Part shown: positions 1 through 7,260 of the stretch, piece after piece
Numbering within the stretch: the stretch's first letter is position 1
Layout: every line of letters begins with the position of its first letter
NCBI RefSeq assembly: GCF_015668195.1
Contig: NZ_JADPFC010000015.1
Location: 1-24,631, forward strand
Direction of reading: 5' to 3'
DNA: 24,631 bases
From: Romboutsia_C sp015668195
GTDB lineage: Bacteria; Bacillota; Clostridia; Peptostreptococcales; Peptostreptococcaceae
Made by a program: the position numbers and the translations under genes
The notes under the pieces: model-generated
Told to the model about the DNA's origin: nothing
The model's database searches: none
What the model saw: the letters and a program-made list of their open reading frames with translations, nothing else

Positions 1-140
1 GTAGTTGTTGTTTCACAAGCTACTCTTGCATGTGGATCTTTCTCTAATAATGCATCTAGTATAGAATCTGATATTTGATCACAGATTTTATCTGGATGTC
101 CTTCTGTTACTGATTCTGAAGTAAATAAATGTCTTGCCAT
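1..140 (-). CDS. metK: S-adenosylmethionine synthetase, N-terminal part (cut by window edge)
   Basis: Only the first 46 codons are inside the window. The translated start reads MARHLFTSESVTEGHPDKIC and continues DQISDSILDALL, the classic MetK N-terminus with the GHPDK motif whose His binds ATP and whose Asp binds magnesium. The enzyme makes S-adenosylmethionine from methionine and ATP in the cytoplasm. The start is the ATG complementary to 138-140, preceded by AAAGGTGAG about 6 bases upstream, which lies inside the last codons of speB. The gap to the speB stop is only 2 bp, so co-transcription and probably translational coupling with the polyamine genes is likely. This makes sense because SpeD consumes SAM. 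The assignment is secure; the remainder of the gene is not visible. Confidence 0.97.
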   Translation of the reverse strand, partial: MARHLFTSESVTEGHPDKICDQISDSILDALLEKDPHARVACETTT

Positions 141-142
141 TT

Positions 143-1042
143 TTATCTCACCTTTCGTTTATTTTTTATATTATCCGCTGCTACAAGAGAAAGTTCTCTT
201 AATATTTTACAAGCCACAACTGTAGATACGTTCGTGCTATCATAGTCTGGACTTAATTCCACTATATCTAAACCTACTATATTTGTATTTGATTGTTTCA
301 ATATAGTAAATATTTCTCTAAATTCTCTATATGTTACCCCACCCGGTTCTGGTGTTCCTGTTCCAGGAAAGATTGATGGATCTAAAACATCTAAATCAAT
401 AGTTATATAAATATTTTTACCATCTAATTTATTTATTATATCCTTAAAGGTATTTATAGTCTCAACTTCCATGTATGTATGATTATCTTTTAATGCAAAG
501 CTAAATTCTTCTTTTGTTCCAGATCTTATTCCAAATTGGAATATTCTATTATCTCCAACTGTATCCCATACTCTTTTTATTACAGTAGCATGTGAATTTT
601 CATTGTTGTTATATTCTTGCCTCAAGTCTGTGTGGGCATCAAAGTGAATCACAAATACATCATCATATTTTTCATAGACAGCCTTAAAAGCTGGAAGAGT
701 AACTAAATGTTCTCCCCCTATCATAAAAGGTACCTTATTATCATTTACAATTTCTTTAGTTCCTATATATATTTCTTCTAAAACTTTATCTGTATTTCCT
801 ATACTTAATTCTAAATCTCCAATATCACATATTTTAAAATCCTCTAAATCTAAATCTAATATTGGGCTATATGTCTCAAGTCCGTAAAACTCTGGTCTCA
901 TAGCACTACTTGCAAATCTAGTTCCTGGTCTATTTGAAGTAGTACCATCAAATCCTGCTCCAAATACTACTAAATCTGCCTCTTCATAAGAAGTTTCCAT
1001 CCCCATAAATGTACTTATATATGAAAATTTATTTGTTTTCAT
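143..1042 (-). CDS. speB: Agmatinase (ureohydrolase family)
   Basis: A 299-residue ureohydrolase that would hydrolyse agmatine to putrescine and urea in the cytoplasm. All metal-ligand motifs of the arginase/agmatinase family are visible: GGEH (His112), DAHTD (Asp135, His137, Asp139), SHATVIKR (His151) and IDLDVLDPS (Asp216, Asp218), followed by GTGTPEPGG (227-235). These residues hold the dinuclear manganese centre. The length is normal for bacterial agmatinases. The start ATG overlaps the last 14 bases of speE, indicating translational coupling, and metK follows after 2 bp. With an arginine decarboxylase in the same operon, agmatine is the sensible substrate. Arginase or formiminoglutamase are alternatives within the family, but the neighbours argue against them. 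Confidence 0.95.
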   Translation of the reverse strand: MKTNKFSYISTFMGMETSYEEADLVVFGAGFDGTTSNRPGTRFASSAMRPEFYGLETYSPILDLDLEDFKICDIGDLELSIGNTDKVLEEIYIGTKEIVNDNKVPFMIGGEHLVTLPAFKAVYEKYDDVFVIHFDAHTDLRQEYNNNENSHATVIKRVWDTVGDNRIFQFGIRSGTKEEFSFALKDNHTYMEVETINTFKDIINKLDGKNIYITIDLDVLDPSIFPGTGTPEPGGVTYREFREIFTILKQSNTNIVGLDIVELSPDYDSTNVSTVVACKILRELSLVAADNIKNKRKVR

Positions 1043-1883
1043 TTAACATATCCTTAACATATTGTGGTAACATAAATGCACCTTGATGTAGGTCACTATT
1101 GTAATATTTAGTTTTTAAGTTTAAGTTTTCCCAACCATCTCTATTTTGGTCTTTTACTGGGTCAAACTTCTTAGATGCAAATCCAAATAACCAATGCCCT
1201 GATGGATAAGTTGGTATATGAGCTTGATAAACTTTTGCTATAGGAAATATCTTATTTATTTTTTCATTAGCTCTTTTCATTTCCTTAGCATTAAAATCAA
1301 AATATGGACTTTCATTTTGATTTACAAGTATCCCTTCAGTAGTTAATATTCTGTAGCAATCATTGTAGAAGTCTACTGAGAATAAACCTTCTCCTGGTCC
1401 TATTGGGTCAGTTGAGTCTACTATTATTAAATCATAAGATGCATCTTTAGAATTTTTAACAAATGCTACACCATCTTCATAGTATAAATTTACTCTTTCA
1501 TCATCTAATTTACATGCACATATATCTATATACTTTCTAGACACATCTACAACCATTTTATCTATTTCAACCATATCTATTTTTTCTATTTGAGGATAAC
1601 GAGTTAGTTCTCTTACTGTACCTCCATCTCCCCCACCTATTACTAATACATTTTTAATATTCATATTAGTTGCCATAGGTACATGAACTATCATATCGTG
1701 GTATATAAATTCATCTTTGTAATTTACCATCATAAGTCCATCTAATGTTAGAAACTTTCCAAACTCCTTACTGTTAAATACATCTACTTGCTGAAAATCA
1801 GACTTCTCACTAAATAAATGCTTCTCTACTTTTATTGAAAAACATACATTATCTGTCCATTCCTCTGTGTACCAAAGTTCCAT
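1029..1883 (-). CDS. speE: Spermidine synthase (polyamine aminopropyltransferase)
   Basis: A 284-residue aminopropyltransferase that moves the aminopropyl group of decarboxylated SAM onto putrescine, giving spermidine and methylthioadenosine. The N-terminal beta domain (about 1-60) precedes a Rossmann methyltransferase-like core. Visible signatures are YHDM (61-64), VIGGGDGGTVREL (81-93, the nucleotide-binding loop), VEID (105-108) and the catalytic loop DSTDPIGPGEGLFS (156-169), then QNESPYF (189-195). The ATG is preceded by AGGAGG. The 3' end overlaps speB by 14 bp. A 154-bp gap separates it from speD upstream, in which I see no terminator, so read-through from speA-speD is likely. Spermidine rather than spermine is inferred from the family and the single paired SpeD. 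Confidence 0.96.
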   Translation of the reverse strand: MELWYTEEWTDNVCFSIKVEKHLFSEKSDFQQVDVFNSKEFGKFLTLDGLMMVNYKDEFIYHDMIVHVPMATNMNIKNVLVIGGGDGGTVRELTRYPQIEKIDMVEIDKMVVDVSRKYIDICACKLDDERVNLYYEDGVAFVKNSKDASYDLIIVDSTDPIGPGEGLFSVDFYNDCYRILTTEGILVNQNESPYFDFNAKEMKRANEKINKIFPIAKVYQAHIPTYPSGHWLFGFASKKFDPVKDQNRDGWENLNLKTKYYNSDLHQGAFMLPQYVKDMLNENK

Positions 1884-1921
1884 AAAAGTTCCTCCTAATA
1901 ATTCAAATGTATTTTAATTTT

Positions 1922-1949
1922 TATATCTATGTGTCCTATATCTATGTGT
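1922..1949. repeat. Two 13-bp direct repeats in the speD-speE gap
   Basis: TATATCTATGTGT occurs at 1922-1934 and again at 1937-1949, separated by 2 bases (15-bp period). The second copy is also framed by GTCC and GGAC, a short inverted pair. It lies about 40-65 bases upstream of the speE start. It may be a regulatory site or chance in AT-rich DNA; no function can be assigned. Confidence 0.4.
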
Positions 1950-2037
1950 GGACTAATTTGTGTATTTTTTATTTATATGTTATAATATAGATTCAAATTT
2001 ATTTTAATTTTATTTATTTTATTTAGGTATTTATTGC

Positions 2038-2451
2038 TTATATAGCTTCTGGCTTATGAGTAATTTTACCTAAATCTTTTTTTGCTAATTTTTGAATTTT
2101 AGCTGTTAATCCTCTTGGTATTTCTGTAGATTCACTTCTTTCTGCTTTTAGAAGTTCTTCTAATAATTCAAAACTCTTCCAAGGATCTATGTCTCCGCAA
2201 GTGAAGAAATCTGCTGCTGCATATCCATACTCTGGCCATGTATGTATTGTTAAATGAGATTCAGCTATTATAACTGCGCCTGATACTCCCCATGGATTAA
2301 AGTGATGGAAAACAGAATCTACTATTGTTGCTTTTGCATTTAATGCTGATTCATTCATAAACTTTTCTATAAGTTTAGGGTCTCTTAATATTTCCTCATC
2401 ACAGTTGTAGTATTCTACTAATATATGACGTCCAAGTGTCTCAAATTTCAT
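2038..2451 (-). CDS. speD: S-adenosylmethionine decarboxylase proenzyme (bacterial small type)
   Basis: A pyruvoyl-dependent decarboxylase that makes decarboxylated SAM for SpeE. It is made as a proenzyme that cleaves itself. In the 137-residue product the cleavage site is Glu64-Ser65 inside AESHLTIHTWPE, where the Ser becomes the pyruvoyl group. His70 (LTIHTWPE) and Cys85 (DFFTCGD) match the catalytic His and Cys of the Thermotoga-type enzyme. I place the start at the ATG at 2451. A GTG in the same frame at 2458-2460 sits only 1-2 bases from the AAGGAGA ribosome site, too close to be used, whereas the ATG at 2449-2451 has a spacer near 9-10 bases and gives the family's usual MKxxGRH beginning. 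It follows speA by about 35 bp. Confidence 0.95.
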   Translation of the reverse strand: MKFETLGRHILVEYYNCDEEILRDPKLIEKFMNESALNAKATIVDSVFHHFNPWGVSGAVIIAESHLTIHTWPEYGYAAADFFTCGDIDPWKSFELLEELLKAERSESTEIPRGLTAKIQKLAKKDLGKITHKPEAI

Positions 2452-2486
2452 CCATACCACTCTCCTTCTTTAATCGTTTTTTTATA

Positions 2487-3962
2487 TTAATCTTTTATAA
2501 CTACTATAGTCTTTATACTTTTATCTTTCATGTCTGTTAAGTAAGCATTATTTGCTTTTAGAGTTTTTATATATTCTATTATTTCTTTTGTTACAACTTC
2601 ACCTGGAGCAATTATTGGTATTCCTGGTGGATAAGCCATTATAGATTCTCCACAAATTCTATTTATACTTTCCTCTAAAATTACACTTTCTTTATTTTTA
2701 TAAAAAGCATCTCTAGGTTTAAGTTTTATAATAGGATTTATTTGTTTAATATCTATATATTTAATTTTTTCATTTAACATATTAGATTTTGAAATAGAAT
2801 CCAGTGCATTTATAAGCCTATCTATATTCGACTTTGTTGTTCCTATTGATATTAATGCTAATATATTATACATATCTCCTAGCTCAACTTGAACCTTATA
2901 CTTTTGATATAATAAGTCATAAACTTCAAACCCTGTTAAACCCAACCCTCTAACATTTATACAAAGCTTAGTTTCATCTATTGAGTCTACACCATTATTT
3001 TCTAGCATTTCTGTAGAAACTACCTTAATACCTTTTATTTTATTTATCTTAAATTTTGCATATCTAGATAAATTTAGTGCTTTTGATAATTGTGATTCTC
3101 CATTGGTTTCTAGGTTTAATCTAGCTCCATCGATGCTAGCCATTAATAAGTATGATGCTGATGTAGATTGAATCATATTTATAGTTTGCTGTACTTTTTT
3201 CACATCTATATTTTTATTATTTACTAAAAGTGCTGATGCCTGAGTCAGCGCTCCTCCTGTTTTATGAATACTTACCGCAGACATATCAGCCTTTGCATTC
3301 ATTGCTGAAATTGGTAAATCATCATTAAAATTAAAATGAGCACCATGAGCTTCATCTGCTAATACTAATACACCTTTACTATGGCATAAGCTAACTATTT
3401 CTTCTATATCTGAACATGCTCCGTAGTATGTTGGATTTAATAAAAACACTGCTTTTATATCCTTATCTTTATCTAATGCATCCTTTATACAATTTGCACT
3501 AACATTTAAACTAATACCTAATGAATTTTCAAACTCTGGCTGTATAAAAATTGGATATCCTCCAGAAAGTATGAGCGCATTTATAACAGATTTATGTATA
3601 TTCCTTGGAATAAGTATCTTATCTCCCTGATTTATAATACTTAAAATCATTGCATGTATAGCACCAGTAGTACCATTTGTTATAAAAAATGCCTCATCTG
3701 CATTATAGGCTTTAGCAAGCTTGTTTTGAGCATCTTTTATAATAGTTCTTGGATTAGATACATTATCCATAAGTGGTGATGAATTTATATCCATTTTCAT
3801 AATATCTTCTCCAAAATAATCATTGAGTACTTCAACCCCTTGTGCTCTAACATGACCTGGTACATCAAAACATGCTATATCCATCTGTGAATACTCTTTT
3901 AATGAATTTAATAGCGGAGCTTCTTGGCAATATTTAATGCATTTTTCGATATTAATCTCCAT
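2487..3962 (-). CDS. speA: Arginine decarboxylase, Orn/Lys/Arg decarboxylase class I (Bacillus SpeA type)
   Basis: A 491-residue PLP enzyme of the aspartate-aminotransferase fold, first gene of the polyamine operon. It would convert arginine to agmatine. Visible signatures are DVPGH (33-37), the phosphate loop FITNGTTGAIHAM (93-105), the cofactor-stacking region LADEAHGAHF (201-210, with Asp203 and His206) and the Schiff-base lysine in SIHKTGGALTQASAL (Lys234). The C-terminal domain carries AYPPGIPIIAPGE, typical of the family. The length matches the short Bacillus/Clostridium type that lacks the N-terminal wing domain of the E. coli acid-resistance enzymes. Lysine or ornithine activity cannot be excluded from sequence alone, but agmatinase in the same operon argues for arginine. 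The ribosome site AAAGGAGG precedes the ATG by about 7 bases. Confidence 0.92.
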   Translation of the reverse strand: MEINIEKCIKYCQEAPLLNSLKEYSQMDIACFDVPGHVRAQGVEVLNDYFGEDIMKMDINSSPLMDNVSNPRTIIKDAQNKLAKAYNADEAFFITNGTTGAIHAMILSIINQGDKILIPRNIHKSVINALILSGGYPIFIQPEFENSLGISLNVSANCIKDALDKDKDIKAVFLLNPTYYGACSDIEEIVSLCHSKGVLVLADEAHGAHFNFNDDLPISAMNAKADMSAVSIHKTGGALTQASALLVNNKNIDVKKVQQTINMIQSTSASYLLMASIDGARLNLETNGESQLSKALNLSRYAKFKINKIKGIKVVSTEMLENNGVDSIDETKLCINVRGLGLTGFEVYDLLYQKYKVQVELGDMYNILALISIGTTKSNIDRLINALDSISKSNMLNEKIKYIDIKQINPIIKLKPRDAFYKNKESVILEESINRICGESIMAYPPGIPIIAPGEVVTKEIIEYIKTLKANNAYLTDMKDKSIKTIVVIKD

Positions 3963-4410
3963 CCTACAACCTCCTTTCTATACTTTTATTCAATTCTTTG
4001 TTTAATTTAAGATTATTATTTTTACACTTAAAATTTACTTTTATTAAACCAACACAATTTATTATATTCATTTTTTCATTTTTTATCAAGGCTTTTTTAT
4101 TTTTTATATTCTAGTATTTACAATACATAGATAGACTTTTAAACCATATTGTTAATATTAATTTTTTTATAGTTTAGTATTACTAAATTTTTAAAAGTTT
4201 TATTTTTTTATTTTTTAAATTTTTCATTTGTTTTATCAACACTTCAAGTTTATTTTTTTTAATATCTAAGTATACAATAACTAAACTTTTTCAAAATATA
4301 TAAAATTTAATATTTTTCTATTTATATACATTTTTATAAAAACTTACTTCCATTACGTAGACATTAACATAATATTATCTATACTTTCTATCATATTAAT
4401 TACTAAAAAC
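3963..4410. other. AT-rich intergenic region upstream of speA
   Basis: About 450 bp with no credible coding sequence on either strand. It is extremely A/T-rich with long T runs on the plus strand (around 4074-4110 and 4196-4260). The only site I can support is the speA promoter at 4061-4089. No terminator facing right, riboswitch or small ORF with a ribosome site is apparent. Confidence 0.6.
4061..4089 (-). promoter_or_regulatory. Sigma-A-type promoter of the polyamine operon
   Basis: Read on the minus strand, TTGATA (4084-4089) and TATAAT (4061-4066) are separated by exactly 17 bp. That is five of six and six of six matches to the consensus. The predicted start near 4054 leaves a leader of about 90 nt before speA. 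In DNA this AT-rich the -10 match alone would mean little; the paired -35 and spacing make the call reasonable. Confidence 0.55.
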
Positions 4411-4456
4411 TAAATAAAGAGGCGAATAATAAATTTATTATTCGCCTCTTTATTTA
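4411..4456 (-). terminator. Perfect 46-bp palindromic terminator after the symporter gene
   Basis: The two 23-base halves are exact reverse complements, with the G/C-bearing core GAGGCGAATAAT at 4419-4430. It lies 16 bases past the stop of the symporter gene. Because both arms are flanked by A and T tracts it can work in both directions. Confidence 0.85.
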
Positions 4457-4471
4457 GTGTATATATTTATA

Positions 4472-5740
4472 TTAATCTACTAGCTTTTCAGCTTCTTTAT
4501 TGTATTTTTCTAAATCTATATCCTTTTCACTATTTGCTACTACAAGGGTACATACATTGTCTCCCATAACATTTACAGTAGTTCTAAACATATCTATTAT
4601 TCTTTCAACTCCCATTATTAAACCTATTCCTTCAAGTGGAAGTCCTACTGATTGTAAAACCATAGATAGCATTATCATACCAACACCTGGTACACCTGCT
4701 GTACCTATAGATGCAAGAGTTGCTGTTAATACTATAGTTATCATATCATTCATGCTTAAATCAATACCGTATATTTGAGCTATGAATAATGCTGCTATAC
4801 CTTGCATTATAGCTGTTCCATCCATATTTATTGTAGCTCCCATAGGTATTGTAAATGATCTTGTTGATTTTCCTACACCTAGTTCTTCCATTATCTCTAA
4901 ACTAACTGGTACAGATGCATTACTTGACGCTGTTGAGAATGTAACTACTGCTACTTGTGTAAATTTCTTTAAAAATGGTTTTATTTTTTGTCTAGTAAAT
5001 AATTTAAATAATCCGCCATATACAACTACTACATGAACTAATAATCCAAGTAATACTACTAATACATATTTCATAAGACCTATCATCGCATCAGTTCCTA
5101 CTGTTGCAAAAGTATTAGCAACTAGAGCAAATACACCATATGGAGCAAATAACATTATTATATTTACCATCTTCATACATACTTCATTAGCACTTTCAAA
5201 TAAAACTTTTATAGGCTCTGCTTTTTTACCTACCACACTTATAGCTATACCTATAAGTACTGCAAAGAATATAACTTGTAACATTTCACCACTTGCTAAA
5301 GCTTGTATTGGGTTGCTTGGTATTATATTTAATATAATATCTGTTATTGACTTACTTTCTCCTATTGCTACTGATCCCATTTCTACAGTTCCCATGCTTA
5401 TACCGCTACCTGGCTTTAATATGTTTCCTAGTATAAGAGAAACTATTATAGCTATTGCTGTTGTTCCTAGGTAAAATAGCATTGTCTTTCCACCAATTCT
5501 ACCTAACTTCTTTATATCTCCCATAGATGCTATACCACATATTAATGATACAAATACTAAAGGAACCACCATCATCTTTATGGCACTTGTAAATCCATTT
5601 CCAAATACTTTAAGTATACCATTTAATAATAATGTATCTTTTATAAATCCTGCTGGTAATTGTTTCACTATTAATCCGAATATAAATCCAAGTAATAATC
5701 CTAATAGGATTTTACTAGTTAATGTAAGTTTTTTCTTCAT
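4472..5740 (-). CDS. Dicarboxylate/amino acid:cation symporter (GltP/GltT type)
   Basis: A 422-residue inner-membrane transporter of the DAACS (excitatory amino acid transporter) family, using sodium or protons to import acidic amino acids. Family hallmarks are the serine-rich hairpin STASSNASVPVS (269-280), the unwound helix motif NMDGT (305-309), the second hairpin ASIGTAGVPGVG (343-354) and the last helix IIDMFRTTVNVMGD (381-394). By alignment with GltPh, Asp383 corresponds to the residue that holds the substrate amino group and Arg386 to the one that holds the side-chain carboxylate; Asn390 and Asp394 align with cation-site residues. This pattern favours glutamate/aspartate over C4-dicarboxylates or neutral amino acids, though the substrate is inferred. 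It is a single-gene unit with its own promoter and terminator. Confidence 0.93.
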   Translation of the reverse strand: MKKKLTLTSKILLGLLLGFIFGLIVKQLPAGFIKDTLLLNGILKVFGNGFTSAIKMMVVPLVFVSLICGIASMGDIKKLGRIGGKTMLFYLGTTAIAIIVSLILGNILKPGSGISMGTVEMGSVAIGESKSITDIILNIIPSNPIQALASGEMLQVIFFAVLIGIAISVVGKKAEPIKVLFESANEVCMKMVNIIMLFAPYGVFALVANTFATVGTDAMIGLMKYVLVVLLGLLVHVVVVYGGLFKLFTRQKIKPFLKKFTQVAVVTFSTASSNASVPVSLEIMEELGVGKSTRSFTIPMGATINMDGTAIMQGIAALFIAQIYGIDLSMNDMITIVLTATLASIGTAGVPGVGMIMLSMVLQSVGLPLEGIGLIMGVERIIDMFRTTVNVMGDNVCTLVVANSEKDIDLEKYNKEAEKLVD

Positions 5741-6047
5741 TTAAAATTTCCTTCCTCTCGAACTTTTTTAACTTTCTATATGATTATTATACACAATTCT
5801 CACTAAATTGTACATTAAAAATTAAAGTACCATTTGATTATAGCATTATTTTTTTTATCTTTTTAAAGTTATTCAATCCTATACACATATTTTAAAGTTA
5901 TATTTTTTAAATTAACTTTATTTTATTTAGTTATATACTTCAAATTTGTTATTTTATATAGTGGATGTTTTTTTATTAAGTATTTTTTAATTTTTACTTA
6001 TTATTTTATTATATATTTTAAATTTTTATTTTATTAATTAAATCAAA
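5741..6047. other. AT-rich intergenic region upstream of the symporter gene
   Basis: Roughly 300 bp without a gene. Its proximal end holds the symporter ribosome site (GAGAGGAAGG) and promoter; the rest (about 5830-6047) is almost pure A/T with no recognisable signal until the ssb terminator. Confidence 0.6.
5786..5814 (-). promoter_or_regulatory. Sigma-A-type promoter of the symporter gene
   Basis: On the minus strand TGTACA (5809-5814), a four-of-six -35 match, is followed after 17 bp by a perfect TATAAT (5786-5791). The predicted start near 5779 gives a 5' leader of about 40 nt. Confidence 0.5.
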
Positions 6048-6081
6048 AATAGAATAAGGGTTTATAAACCCTCATTCTATT
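6048..6081 (-). terminator. Intrinsic terminator after ssb
   Basis: A 16-bp stem (arms 6048-6063 and 6066-6081) whose only imperfection becomes a G-U pair when read on the minus strand, followed there by a short U run. It lies 58 bases beyond the ssb stop. The minus-strand pairing fits ssb as its gene. Confidence 0.75.
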
Positions 6082-6139
6082 TTTTAGAAAAATTTTAATT
6101 TTTAATTATTTATAGATATACATTTATATTTTTATATAG

Positions 6140-6547
6140 TTAAAAAGGAAATATCTCTTCGATACTCTCCTCTTTAAAGTTTTCTTTTTCAAATATATCA
6201 TTTGAAACAAAGTATTCTTGTGTAGGATTAGTCTTTTTGTTATCTAAAAATTTAAAGTTACTTGCAACTACATTAGTATATGTTTTACTTACTCCATCTT
6301 TCGTTTTATATTTTTCAACTCTAATTTGACCTTCTATACCAATTCTCATTCCTTTAAATACATATTTACAAAGTATTTCTGCTTGTCTACCCCAAATTTC
6401 TACTGGTATAAAATCTACATCTCGTACTCCTTCTTTATTTGTATAATTTCTACTAATTGCTATTGTAAATTTGGATTTTGCTCTTTGACCTATATACTCA
6501 ATTTCTGGATTTTGAGTTAATCTTCCAACTAAAATAACATTATTCAT
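6140..6547 (-). CDS. ssb: Single-stranded DNA-binding protein, stand-alone paralogue
   Basis: A 135-residue SSB. The OB-fold domain (about 1-104) opens with MNNVILVGRLTQNPEIEY and contains FIPVEIWGRQAEIL (46-59) and the VEKYKTKDGV strand-turn, all typical of the family. The C-terminal tail is short and ends EEIFPF, an acidic tip close to the usual DDDIPF that recruits replication and repair proteins. The gene is not next to rpsF and rpsR, where the housekeeping ssb normally sits in Firmicutes, so this is probably a second copy, with roles in repair or DNA uptake possible. That is inference; the main copy is not visible here. The ribosome site AAAGGAAGAG precedes the ATG. Confidence 0.93.
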   Translation of the reverse strand: MNNVILVGRLTQNPEIEYIGQRAKSKFTIAISRNYTNKEGVRDVDFIPVEIWGRQAEILCKYVFKGMRIGIEGQIRVEKYKTKDGVSKTYTNVVASNFKFLDNKKTNPTQEYFVSNDIFEKENFKEESIEEIFPF

Positions 6548-6636
6548 AACTTCTCTTCCTTTTTTATGTATTTTAGTTGAATTATATACATATAATATTA
6601 TGTTTATACATTTTTATATTCCATATAGAAATATTA

Positions 6637-7095
6637 TTATTTTATATTAATTATTTTAAAATCTTTAGGAAGAATAATTAAACTTATTATATCAACTTCT
6701 TTTTTAGTTAAGTTTAATTCTACCTGACCATCTTTAATTAATTCGATCTCTCTTGACTCTTTTCCTAAATTTAGATCTATACATTCTTCCTTATCTGATT
6801 TATTAATTATAATTAATATTTTTTCATCACTTGTATACCTTATATATGAAAATAAAGAACCATTTTTCGTGTTTATAAATTTAGTTTCACCTTATAATAA
6901 AGCATTATATTTATTTCTTATAGTTGTAAGTTTTTTGTAAAACTCAATCATATCTTTAGCTTCATGCTTCAAAGTATAAGTTCTTCTTTTGTCTAGGTCT
7001 GTTTTTCCACAAAGTCCTGCTTCATCTCTATAATATATATTAGGATTATGTATAATCTTCTGTTTTTGCAATTTATTAATAAGCTTCAAATACAT
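6637..7095 (-). pseudogene. Remnant of a GH13 (alpha-amylase family) glucosidase, C-terminal part
   Basis: The frame from 7095 carries NPNIYYRDEAGLCG, then DLDKRRTYTL and MIEFYKKLTTIRNKYNALL, which match the end of the barrel in GH13 neopullulanase/alpha-glucosidase proteins (usual form: YYGDExG, DPDxRRTY, LxxLRKxxxAL). At 6892-6894 an ochre stop interrupts it, but the very same frame continues for 84 more codons: GETKFIN, SLFSYIRYTSDEKILIIINKSD and so on, which is the C-terminal beta domain of the same family, to a stop at 6637-6639. The piece lacks the N-terminal domain, most of the barrel and all three catalytic acids. No ribosome site precedes 7095. The stop may come from one AAA-to-TAA change. 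It is a relic of a lost sugar-utilisation gene. Confidence 0.85.
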
Positions 7096-7201
7096 TTTTT
7101 TAATTTTGTTATTAATTAGTTTAATTATTTTTTTAATAATTTATTTATTTTATATACAAAGTAACAAAATTTGCTAGGCTTAAATAATTTGTAAACAATA
7201 A

Positions 7202-7241
7202 AAAATACCACTTGATGCATACTTGCATCTAGCGGTATTTT
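7202..7241 (-). terminator. Intrinsic terminator after the stomatin gene
   Basis: A stem with arms 7202-7219 and 7224-7241 (core GATGCA/TGCATC, outer ACC/GGT), one mismatch and one G-U pair on the minus strand, followed by a U run. It begins 20 bases after the stop codon. Confidence 0.8.
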
Positions 7242-7260
7242 TTTATGTTAATTAATAAAT

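Noticed and set aside
2452..2460. GTG start for speD giving a 140-residue product
   Set aside because: It is 1-2 bases from the ribosome site; the ATG at 2449-2451 has correct spacing and the family's normal N-terminus.
3963..4410. Possible small genes or a SAM riboswitch upstream of speA
   Set aside because: The region is nearly pure A/T with no G/C-bearing stems other than the symporter terminator, and no frame has a ribosome site.
4500..5036. Open frames on the plus strand opposite the symporter gene
   Set aside because: They mirror a high-confidence gene, lack ribosome sites and encode no recognisable domain.
6892..7095. A genuine 67-residue small protein
   Set aside because: The frame continues as matching GH13 sequence beyond its stop, and no ribosome site precedes it, so it is part of a pseudogene.
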